Source: Clostridia bacterium (GTDB lineage: Bacteria; Bacillota; Clostridia; Christensenellales; Borkfalkiaceae). Taken from it: a stretch of DNA of 12,199 nt. Below, one piece after another: positions 7,130-12,199 of this stretch; positions within the stretch are counted from its first letter, which is position 1; every line of letters starts with the position of its first letter. The notes under the pieces are model-generated. The model saw nothing but the letters and a program-made list of their open reading frames with translations, ran no database searches and was not told the DNA's origin. The stretch lies in NCBI GenBank assembly GCA_017504065.1, contig JAFVRU010000133.1, forward strand, positions 1 through 12,199, read 5' to 3'. Position numbers and translations under genes: made by a program.

Positions 7130-8299
7130 ATGAAGATCGGGATTTTCGGCGGTTCGTTCGATCCGCCGCACAACGAGCATATCCGCCTTGCGCAGGCGGC
7201 GATCGACGGCTTGGGGTTGGACAAGCTGCTGATTATGCCCGCGTATGCGCCCCCGCATAAGTCGGGGAAAACGCTTTCTCCCGATTCCGAGCGGTTACAG
7301 CTTTGCCGACTTGCGTTTTCGGGCTTGAAAAAAGCCGAAGTCAGCGAGTACGAGATCGAACGCAAGGGCACGAGCTATACCTACTTGACCTGTCGGCATT
7401 TCAAAGCCGAATATCCGACGGCGCAGCTTTTTTGGCTGGTGGGAACGGATATGTTGCGGGATTTTCCGACTTGGAAAAATCCGACGGAGATTTTGGAAAA
7501 CGTAACGCTTGCCGTGTGCGCCAGAAACGAAAAGGACGGCTGGTTGGAAACCGAGCGCGCGGCGTTTAAAGAAAAATTCGGGAAAGATTTCGCCGTAATC
7601 GGGTATAACGGATTGGACGTTTCTTCTACGAAAATTCGCGTTTTGGCGGGGGCAGGGTTGCGTGTAAACGAATATATGCCCGAAACGCTGGCGGAGTATA
7701 TCACGGGGAAAAAGCTCTATGAAATTCCCCAAGCCAACGCCGCGTTGGCGTTGGAAAAACCCGAACGGATTGCGCACAGCTTGCGTGTGGCGGAGTTGGC
7801 GGCTGCGCGGGCTACTGCGCTCAAAATCCCTGAAAAACAGGCGATTGCCGCCGCGCTGTTCCACGATTGCGGGAAGTACTTGCGCTTGGACGATCCGCTG
7901 CTTGTCGGGTTCGAAGAAGATACGAGTTACGGCGCAATTCCGTTGTCCGTGCTCCACCAATATACGGGCGCGTACGCAGCGGAAAAACGGTTTGGGGTAA
8001 CCGATCCCGAAGTGCTTGACGCGATTCGGTATCATACGAGCGGACGACCGAATATGCGCCCCTTGGAACAGTTGATTTTTCTTGCGGATATGCTGGAAGA
8101 AGAACGGAGCTATGACGGAGTGGACGAGCTGCGCGCGCTGTTTTGGCAGGGGGATTCCTTGGACGCGTGTTTGGAAAAAGCGTTGTATGAAACTTTGGAG
8201 TTTTTAAAGAAAAAAGGCGGGGATATCTACCCGCTGACAAAAGAAGCTTATCAATTTTATCAAAAGAAAGGAGAAAAGTATGGCAAAGGTAACGAGTAA
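7130..8299 (+). CDS. nadD: Fused nicotinate-nucleotide adenylyltransferase and YqeK HD-domain hydrolase
   Basis: A single 389-residue chain joins two enzymes that are separate neighbours in Bacillus. Residues 1-198 are NadD, which makes nicotinate adenine dinucleotide from nicotinate mononucleotide and ATP. The nucleotidyltransferase motif is GGSFDPPHNEH (7-17), with Glu where the usual HxGH has Gly, and SSTKIR (165-170) is the C-terminal signature. Residues about 205-389 are a YqeK-type HD domain, a symmetrical diadenosine tetraphosphate hydrolase. Its metal ligands are visible as His216, His245-Asp246, His276, His302 and Asp320. AGGGAG eight bases upstream supports the ATG. The last 20 bases contain the ribosome-binding site's downstream start for rsfS, so the two genes are translationally linked. 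I see no in-frame stop or internal start suggesting two separate proteins. Confidence 0.95.
   Translation: MKIGIFGGSFDPPHNEHIRLAQAAIDGLGLDKLLIMPAYAPPHKSGKTLSPDSERLQLCRLAFSGLKKAEVSEYEIERKGTSYTYLTCRHFKAEYPTAQLFWLVGTDMLRDFPTWKNPTEILENVTLAVCARNEKDGWLETERAAFKEKFGKDFAVIGYNGLDVSSTKIRVLAGAGLRVNEYMPETLAEYITGKKLYEIPQANAALALEKPERIAHSLRVAELAAARATALKIPEKQAIAAALFHDCGKYLRLDDPLLVGFEEDTSYGAIPLSVLHQYTGAYAAEKRFGVTDPEVLDAIRYHTSGRPNMRPLEQLIFLADMLEEERSYDGVDELRALFWQGDSLDACLEKALYETLEFLKKKGGDIYPLTKEAYQFYQKKGEKYGKGNE
8267..8273 (+). promoter_or_regulatory. Ribosome-binding site of rsfS inside nadD-yqeK
   Basis: AAAGGAG sits six bases before the ATG at 8280 and within the last codons of the upstream gene. It fixes the rsfS start and shows that the 20-base overlap between the genes is real. 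Confidence 0.85.
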
Positions 8300-8672
8300 A
8301 GAATTGGCGGTTGCGGTATGTAAGGCGTTGGCAGACAAACGCGGGAAAGACATCGTCGCGTTGTACGTGCGCGAAAAAACGGATTTGTGCGATTATTTCA
8401 TCATCGCAAGCGGGAGCAACGCTCCGCAAATCCGCGCGATGGGCGAACGAGTAGAAGAACTCATCGAAAAGGATTTGGGGATTGTTCCGTCCCGTACGGA
8501 AGGCGTTCGCGACGGGCGTTGGGCGGTCATCGATTACGGCGACGTCATTGTGCATATTTTCAACGACGAAACGCGGTTGTTCTATCATTTGGAACGGCTT
8601 TGGGCGGACGGCGGAAATTTGGAAAAATTCGACGATCAAGCGGGCGAACTCATCGCTCCCGATGGAAAATAA
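8280..8672 (+). CDS. rsfS: Ribosomal silencing factor RsfS
   Basis: This 130-residue protein matches RsfS (YbeB/YqeL), which binds ribosomal protein uL14 on the 50S subunit and blocks joining with 30S, lowering translation in starvation or stationary phase. Conserved features are DLCDYFIIASGSNAPQIRAM (about 36-55), EGVRDGRWAVIDYGDVIVHIF (74-94) and the terminal RLFYHLERLW (98-107). The length is typical. The start overlaps the fused nadD-yqeK gene by 20 bases and has a strong AAAGGAG site, so both are cotranscribed from 7079-7107. The nadD-yqeK-rsfS order is the standard Firmicutes arrangement. The stop is one base from the end of a convergent gene. Confidence 0.96.
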   Translation: MAKVTSKELAVAVCKALADKRGKDIVALYVREKTDLCDYFIIASGSNAPQIRAMGERVEELIEKDLGIVPSRTEGVRDGRWAVIDYGDVIVHIFNDETRLFYHLERLWADGGNLEKFDDQAGELIAPDGK

Positions 8673-8673
8673 A

Positions 8674-8943
8674 CTATTTGAAACGGATTTCTTTCGGTTC
8701 GCCGTAAGAAGTTTTCGGCTTGCGCCGTTTGCGTTCGACAATATAATAGACCTGCTCCCGAGACGTGGTTTCGGGAGTTTTCTTTTCGGGCGGCGGTTCG
8801 GGCTTTTGCGGTGTGGAACGGTTTTTGTACTCCCAGCCAAACCCGACGAGTCGAGCCAAATGTACTCCGAAAAAACAAACGGCGAATAAGAAAACTACGT
8901 AAAAGACGCCTTTTACGGCGACGGATAATAACAGCGTATTCAT
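8674..8943 (-). CDS. Small single-pass membrane protein with basic C-terminal tail
   Basis: An 89-residue protein of unknown function. A hydrophobic helix occupies about residues 4-28 (rich in L, V, F), followed by a proline- and lysine-rich linker with KPEPPPEKKTP and a conserved-looking basic tail beginning YYIVERKRRKPK. The short N-terminus and basic tail suggest a cytoplasmic C-terminus. I chose the ATG at 8941-8943; an in-frame TTG at 8956-8958 would add five residues (MYTEN). Neither start has a clear Shine-Dalgarno sequence. TATACT lies six bases before the ATG on this strand, so a leaderless transcript is conceivable, but no -35 box is evident. The gene converges on rsfS with a one-base gap, and a plus-strand terminator hairpin lies within it. 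Confidence 0.75.
   Translation of the reverse strand: MNTLLLSVAVKGVFYVVFLFAVCFFGVHLARLVGFGWEYKNRSTPQKPEPPPEKKTPETTSREQVYYIVERKRRKPKTSYGEPKEIRFK
8755..8786 (+). terminator. Probable terminator of nadD-yqeK / rsfS, inside a convergent gene
   Basis: CTCCCGA (8755-8761) pairs perfectly with TCGGGAG (8771-8777) across a 9-base loop and is followed by TTTTCTTTT. It lies 83 bases after the rsfS stop, on the strand opposite the small membrane-protein gene whose codons it shares. There is no T-tract on the other side, so it should act only on plus-strand transcription. Confidence 0.7.
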
Positions 8944-9055
8944 ATTTTCAGTATACAAAATGCTTTGGGGCGGATTTTAGACGGGTTTGCCGAAAGGGCG
9001 CGGGGATTGTCAAAACGGACGGATATTTTCTGCTCGCGCGGCATAGGATAACCGT

Positions 9056-9766
9056 ATGAAAAGGTCATGGATCGCCGCGATTGCGGCAGTAGTGGTAACG
9101 GCATTTTTTACGGCGACGGCGTTATGCTTCGGGGTGTTGAACGGAGCGGCTTGGGTTGCCGCGGTGGAGAGCGGGCAATTCCGCATTGTGTTGGACGCGG
9201 GGCACGGCGGAGTGGACGGCGGCGTAGTCGGTCGAACGACGGGATTGAAAGAAAGCGATTTGAATTTGTCGATCACGCACTTTCTCAAAGACGAGTTGAC
9301 GGACATGGGCTTTGACGTAGTCTTGACAAGAAAAACGGAAGCGGGGCTGTACGATACCGCAACGAAAGGGTTTAAAAAACGGGATATGCAACGCCGAAAG
9401 GAGTTGATTGAAGCCGCCAAGCCCGATCTCGTTTTGTCCATTCACCAAAATTTCTACCCGTCGGGCAGCGTGCGCGGCGGGCAGGTGTTTTACAGCAAAA
9501 AAAGCGAAGACGGAAAAGCGCTCGCGATTGCGCTGCAAAGACAGCTCAACGAACTCTACGCAACCGAAGGCGTGAAAGCGCGCGCGGAGAAATCGGGGGA
9601 GTATTATATGCTGGAATGCAGCGTGTATCCGTCGGTGATCGTCGAGTGCGGTTTTTTGTCCAATTCGGCGGACGAACGCTTGCTTCAATCCAAAACTTGG
9701 CAAAAAAAATTGGCGAACTCGATCGCGGCGGGCGTCGTCGGATATTTCGACGGGGCGGCGGCTTAA
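9056..9766 (+). CDS. cwlD: N-acetylmuramoyl-L-alanine amidase, CwlD type
   Basis: A 236-residue zinc amidase of the Amidase_3 family that cleaves the lactyl-peptide bond of peptidoglycan. An N-terminal signal or anchor helix (about 5-27) places it outside the membrane. The catalytic domain (42-232) shows the zinc ligands His50 in DAGHGGVDGG, Glu66 in GLKESDLN and His130 in SIHQNF, plus the catalytic Glu197 in VIVECGFLSN. The single-domain layout and length fit CwlD, which removes peptides so that muramic delta-lactam can form in spore cortex. That supports a spore former, though a vegetative amidase is possible. AGGA seven bases upstream supports the ATG. It lies 289 bases after the terminator in the neighbouring gene; I find no convincing vegetative promoter before it, consistent with but not proof of sporulation-sigma control. 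Confidence 0.9.
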   Translation: MKRSWIAAIAAVVVTAFFTATALCFGVLNGAAWVAAVESGQFRIVLDAGHGGVDGGVVGRTTGLKESDLNLSITHFLKDELTDMGFDVVLTRKTEAGLYDTATKGFKKRDMQRRKELIEAAKPDLVLSIHQNFYPSGSVRGGQVFYSKKSEDGKALAIALQRQLNELYATEGVKARAEKSGEYYMLECSVYPSVIVECGFLSNSADERLLQSKTWQKKLANSIAAGVVGYFDGAAA

Positions 9767-9779
9767 AGAAATCGGGGGG

Positions 9780-9819
9780 ATTGCAAGAAAAAACCGCAGA
9801 ATTGCTTGTAATTTTTTTT
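9780..9819 (+). terminator. Weak candidate terminator after cwlD
   Basis: ATTGCAAG (9780-9787) can pair with CTTGTAAT (9805-9812), with one G-U pair, across a 17-base loop, and the last arm runs straight into an eight-T run (9812-9819). The stem is short and AT-rich and the loop is long, so strength is doubtful. The arm and T-tract also form the -35 box and spacer of the next promoter. Confidence 0.4.
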
Positions 9820-9834
9820 CGGGTATGCTATAAT
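9806..9834 (+). promoter_or_regulatory. Extended -10 sigma-A promoter of mrnC-rlmB-sigH-dnaX
   Basis: TTGTAA (9806-9811) and TATAAT (9829-9834) are 17 bases apart, with TG at 9826-9827 giving the extended TGnTATAAT form. Start of transcription is expected near 9841, so the mrnC leader is about 80 bases, much longer than the leaders of the other operons in this window. Confidence 0.85.
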
Positions 9835-9906
9835 AGAAAAGAATTTGTTTCGCTGTGGAAATACAGAACGACCCTTTCTTGCGGCGCAGTCGAATGAAAC
9901 GACGAA

Positions 9907-9913
9907 AAAGGAG
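9907..9913 (+). promoter_or_regulatory. Ribosome-binding site fixing the mrnC start
   Basis: AAAGGAG lies seven bases before the ATG at 9921. An in-frame ATG at 9855 would add 22 mostly basic residues, but it has no such site and lies close to the predicted transcription start, so 9921 is preferred. Confidence 0.85.
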
Positions 9914-9920
9914 AGAAAAG

Positions 9921-10364
9921 ATGCTGACGGGCGGAGAAAATTTGACCAAAACGCAAGTATTGCAAATTTCGCCGATCACGCTCGCGTTCTTGGGCGACGC
10001 GGCGTATTCGCTGTACGTGCGGGAACGGCTGGTGAAAGCGGCGACGGGCAAAGTCGCGGATTTCCAACGCGTGGCGTCGAAAATTCTTTCCGCCAAAGGA
10101 CAGAGCGCGTTTTTGGAAAGGGTAGAACCCTTGTTCACCGAAGAAGAAGCGGACGTATTCCGCCGCGCGAAAAACGCGAAAAAAGCGACAAAAGCCAAGA
10201 GCGCGTCGAGCTTGGAGTATAACCGTTCGACGGGTTTTGAAGCGGTGCTCGGGTATTTGTATTTGCTCGGAGAAACGGGACGAATGGACGAGCTGTTGTC
10301 CGTGTTAAACGACGAAGATTTTAAGATCGAAGAAACGCGCAGGGCGTTTAAACCCTGTCGTTAA
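9921..10364 (+). CDS. mrnC: Mini-ribonuclease III
   Basis: A 147-residue RNase III catalytic domain without the double-stranded RNA-binding domain. In Bacillus, Mini-III trims the ends of 23S rRNA precursor helices in assembling 50S subunits. The catalytic aspartate is Asp26 in LAFLGDAAYSLYVRERL (21-37), and the second metal ligand is Glu107 in the YNRSTGFEAVLGYLYL segment (100-115). The lysine-rich KNAKKATKAKS stretch (84-94) fits the RNA-contacting loop of the family. It is the first gene after the 9806-9834 promoter. Its stop codon abuts the ribosome-binding site of rlmB, so the two rRNA-processing genes are probably coupled. The mrnC-rlmB pair is conserved in Bacillus. Confidence 0.95.
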   Translation: MLTGGENLTKTQVLQISPITLAFLGDAAYSLYVRERLVKAATGKVADFQRVASKILSAKGQSAFLERVEPLFTEEEADVFRRAKNAKKATKAKSASSLEYNRSTGFEAVLGYLYLLGETGRMDELLSVLNDEDFKIEETRRAFKPCR

Positions 10365-10377
10365 GGGAGTTGGGATT

Positions 10378-11094
10378 TTGAAAACGGAAGGAAGAAACGC
10401 TGTTATCGAGCTTTTGAAAACGGATAAAAATATCGACAAGCTGTTGCTGGAAAAGGGCGCGCAAGGCTCGATTTCCATGATTTTTGCCGAAGCGAGAAGA
10501 AAGAATATCCGCGTGCAATTCGTGGACAAGCAGGTGTTGGATAAAGAGAGCGAAACGCGTCGTCATCAAGGCGTGATCGCGTATACGACCGACTACGAAT
10601 ATTACGATTTAGACGATATTATCGCGGAGAAAAAGAGCGAAAAAGGCGGACTTATCGTGCTTTGCGACGGGATCGAAGACGTGCACAATCTCGGCAGTAT
10701 TTTGCGTGTGGCGGAATGCGCGGGCGCGGACGGAGTGGTGATTCCGAAGTCGGGAAGCGCTTCGGTTACGGAAAGCGTGATCCGCATTTCGGCGGGCGCG
10801 GCGGAGCATATCAAGGTCGCGAAAGTGCCCAACTTAAACCAAGCGATCGAAACCCTGCAAAAATCGGGGTACTGGGTATACGCGTTGGAAGCGGGCGGCG
10901 AAGATATTTATAAGGAAAACTTCGACGGAAACGTGGCGCTCATCGTCGGCGGAGAAGATAGCGGCGTAAAGCGGCTCACCAAAGAAAAGAGCGATAAAAT
11001 TCTTTCTATTCCCTTGCAAGGCAAAGTCAATTCCCTGAACGCGTCGGTGGCGCTCGGGATCGCGGCGTACGAAGTGGTGCGAAACCGCTTATAA
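10378..11094 (+). CDS. rlmB: 23S rRNA (guanosine-2'-O-)-methyltransferase, RlmB/TrmH family
   Basis: A 238-residue SpoU-type (SPOUT) methyltransferase that uses S-adenosylmethionine to methylate a ribose 2'-OH in 23S rRNA. Residues 1-75 form the SpoU substrate-binding domain. The knotted catalytic domain shows motif 1 DVHNLGSILRVAECAG (101-116; Asn104, Arg110), motif 2 LIVGGEDSGVKRL (188-200) and motif 3 IPLQGKVNSLNASVA (211-225). The start is TTG, because AGGGAG (10364-10369) lies eight bases upstream and the resulting N-terminus MKTEGRNAVIELL matches the family's xGRNaVxE opening. It begins 13 bases after mrnC. Guanosine 2251 is the usual target by family and synteny; other 2'-O sites cannot be excluded. 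Confidence 0.93.
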   Translation: MKTEGRNAVIELLKTDKNIDKLLLEKGAQGSISMIFAEARRKNIRVQFVDKQVLDKESETRRHQGVIAYTTDYEYYDLDDIIAEKKSEKGGLIVLCDGIEDVHNLGSILRVAECAGADGVVIPKSGSASVTESVIRISAGAAEHIKVAKVPNLNQAIETLQKSGYWVYALEAGGEDIYKENFDGNVALIVGGEDSGVKRLTKEKSDKILSIPLQGKVNSLNASVALGIAAYEVVRNRL

Positions 11095-11111
11095 GGAACG
11101 GGTACGGAGAT

Positions 11112-11681
11112 ATGGTAAGCGAGAAAAAGACGGACGAAGCGCTGGTCGCGCTTGCTCAAGCGGGGGACAAACAAGCCACGGACGAGCTGATTTCCAGACA
11201 TTTCGGGCTCGTGCGGTACTGCGCGCGCGGGTTTTTCCTGATCGGCGGGGAAACGGAAGACTTGATCCAAGAAGGTATGCTTGGGTTGTACCACGCGATC
11301 GGGGATTACAAAAAGCGGGAAAAGGGTAGGAATTTTAAAAATTTTGCCTATCTTTGCATTTCGCGGCGGATCTTCGACGCCGTCAAAACGACTTCGCGCA
11401 AGAAAAATATGCCCGTGAATCTTTCTCTTTCTTCAGACGACGGGGAGTGGATCTCGCGGGAGTTCAATCCCGAAGATTTGTTGATTTTGGAAGACGAGCG
11501 GCGGGAAGTCAAGCAAAAAATGAGCCGCGTGTTGTCTGATTTCGAGTTTAAGGTGATGACGATGTATATGGACGGTATGAGCGGCGCGGAGATTTGTGAA
11601 GTTTGCGAAAAACCGTTCAAGAGCGTGGACAACGCGATACAGCGCAGCAAACGCAAGCTGCAAAAAATATTCAAAAAATAA
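11112..11681 (+). CDS. sigH: RNA polymerase sigma factor SigH (Spo0H type)
   Basis: A 189-residue sigma-70 family factor. Region 2 includes FFLIGGETEDLIQEGMLGLY (41-60), nearly the same as the Bacillus Spo0H segment that contacts core polymerase and the -10 element, and ends with SRRIFDAVKTTSRKK (84-98). Region 4 is residues about 138-187, with SVDNAIQRSKRKLQKIF as its -35-reading helix-turn-helix. In Bacillus this factor drives early sporulation and post-exponential genes. The protein is shorter than B. subtilis SigH mainly in the N-terminus and the linker between regions 2 and 4. Its position after mrnC-rlmB supports the call. The start ATG has GGAG only two bases away and a better-spaced-too-far AAGGAA, so initiation may be weak or coupled to rlmB 17 bases upstream. 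A different sporulation-type sigma is the main alternative. Confidence 0.9.
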   Translation: MVSEKKTDEALVALAQAGDKQATDELISRHFGLVRYCARGFFLIGGETEDLIQEGMLGLYHAIGDYKKREKGRNFKNFAYLCISRRIFDAVKTTSRKKNMPVNLSLSSDDGEWISREFNPEDLLILEDERREVKQKMSRVLSDFEFKVMTMYMDGMSGAEICEVCEKPFKSVDNAIQRSKRKLQKIFKK

Positions 11682-11695
11682 CTTTGGAGAACACC

Positions 11696-12199
11696 ATGGC
11701 GTATTTGGCTTTATACCGTATGTTCCGTCCGACGAGCTTAAACGACGTCGTTCGGCAGGAGCATATCGTAACGGTATTGAAAAATCAAATAGCAACGGGC
11801 AAAATCGGGCACGCGTATTTGTTTTGCGGTCCGCGCGGTACGGGGAAAACGAGTATCGCGAAAATTTTTGCCGCCGCGATCAACTGCGACTCGCCCAACG
11901 ACGGCTCGCCGTGTGGGAAATGCGCGCGTTGCCAAGCTTTGAGCGATCCGTCCAATTTGGACATCACGGAGATCGACGCGGCGTCGAACAACGGCGTCAA
12001 CGAAATGCGGGATTTGCGGGAAAACGTACAGTATCCGCCGGTTGCGGGAAAATACAAGGTTTACATCATCGACGAAGTGCACATGCTTTCAGCGGGCGCG
12101 TTTAACGCGCTTTTGAAAACGTTGGAAGAACCGCCTTCCCACGCCGTATTCATTTTGGCGACGACGGAAGCGCAAAAGATCCCCGCGACGATCTTGTCA
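11696..12199 (+). CDS. dnaX: DNA polymerase III subunit gamma/tau (partial, runs off right edge)
   Basis: The first 168 residues of the clamp-loader ATPase are present; the open frame continues past the window. It opens with YLALYRMFRPTSLNDVVRQ (3-21), as is typical for DnaX. Walker A is GPRGTGKTS (45-53), zinc-binding cysteines are Cys64, 73, 76 and 79, Walker B is IIDEVHM (124-130), and sensor 1 lies in FILATTE (152-158). The protein loads the sliding clamp at the replication fork. GGAG six bases upstream supports the ATG, 14 bases after sigH. Only the N-terminal AAA+ domain can be judged; whether gamma is produced by frameshifting cannot be seen here. Confidence 0.97.
   Translation, partial: MAYLALYRMFRPTSLNDVVRQEHIVTVLKNQIATGKIGHAYLFCGPRGTGKTSIAKIFAAAINCDSPNDGSPCGKCARCQALSDPSNLDITEIDAASNNGVNEMRDLRENVQYPPVAGKYKVYIIDEVHMLSAGAFNALLKTLEEPPSHAVFILATTEAQKIPATILS

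Noticed and set aside
8951..9030. Possible sporulation-sigma (E, F or G) promoter before cwlD
   Set aside because: GTATA, TTGTCA and TATTTT fragments occur, but none has correct partner boxes at the correct spacing.
9855..9920. N-terminal extension of mrnC by 22 residues from an earlier ATG
   Set aside because: No ribosome-binding site precedes it, it would start about 14 bases after the predicted transcription start, and the strong AAAGGAG before 9921 fits the family's N-terminus.
9122..10198. 358-codon minus-strand frame spanning cwlD and mrnC
   Set aside because: It crosses the clear plus-strand promoter and two genes with intact catalytic motifs; its composition is that of an antisense shadow.
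1..12199. Defence system, prophage, transposon or CRISPR array
   Set aside because: No repeat-spacer pattern, transposase, integrase, terminal inverted repeats or composition break is seen; the genes are mostly conserved housekeeping.

Overview
The window looks like core chromosome from a low-to-medium GC, endospore-forming member of the Bacillota, most likely an uncultured gut Clostridia lineage. This is inferred from strong Shine-Dalgarno sequences, consensus sigma-A promoters with 17-bp spacers, a CwlD-type cortex amidase, a Spo0H-type sigma factor and RsfS, mini-RNase III and RlmB in Firmicutes-like neighbourhoods. It is almost fully coding. No intergenic stretch reaches 300 bases, and I see no tRNA, rRNA, CRISPR array or insertion sequence.

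Region 1 (1-3340, minus strand). A perfect TTGACT-17-TATAAT promoter at 44-72 fires off the left edge. Next is a monocistronic gene, with its own promoter and terminator, for an 809-residue membrane-anchored surface protein built from degenerate repeats; I do not recognise its family. Upstream of it is an Apt-like phosphoribosyltransferase, also monocistronic. The -35 box of its promoter is covered by a perfect 12-bp palindrome resembling a LacI/CcpA-type operator.

Region 2 (3387-6303, plus). One sigma-A promoter drives recX, a birA without the DNA-binding domain, and a bifunctional NAD(P)HX repair enzyme (nnr). Gaps are 17 and 12 bp. nnr overlaps tail-to-tail by 10 bp with an unrecognised four-helix membrane protein on the minus strand (6294-7043).

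Region 3 (7079-8943). A promoter drives a fused NadD-YqeK protein and rsfS, which overlap by 20 bp. Their likely terminator lies inside a small convergent minus-strand membrane-protein gene (8674-8943).

Region 4 (9056-12199, plus). cwlD stands first. An extended -10 promoter then starts mrnC-rlmB-sigH-dnaX, with gaps of 13-17 bp; dnaX runs off the right edge. The first three recall the mrnC-rlmB-yacP-sigH cluster of Bacillus, with yacP missing and dnaX attached instead.

Most of the window is housekeeping: NAD synthesis and repair, biotinylation, ribosome maturation and silencing, RecA control, the clamp loader and sporulation. The least explained parts are the repeat protein, the four-helix membrane protein with a possible dead nuclease-like core, and the small membrane protein.
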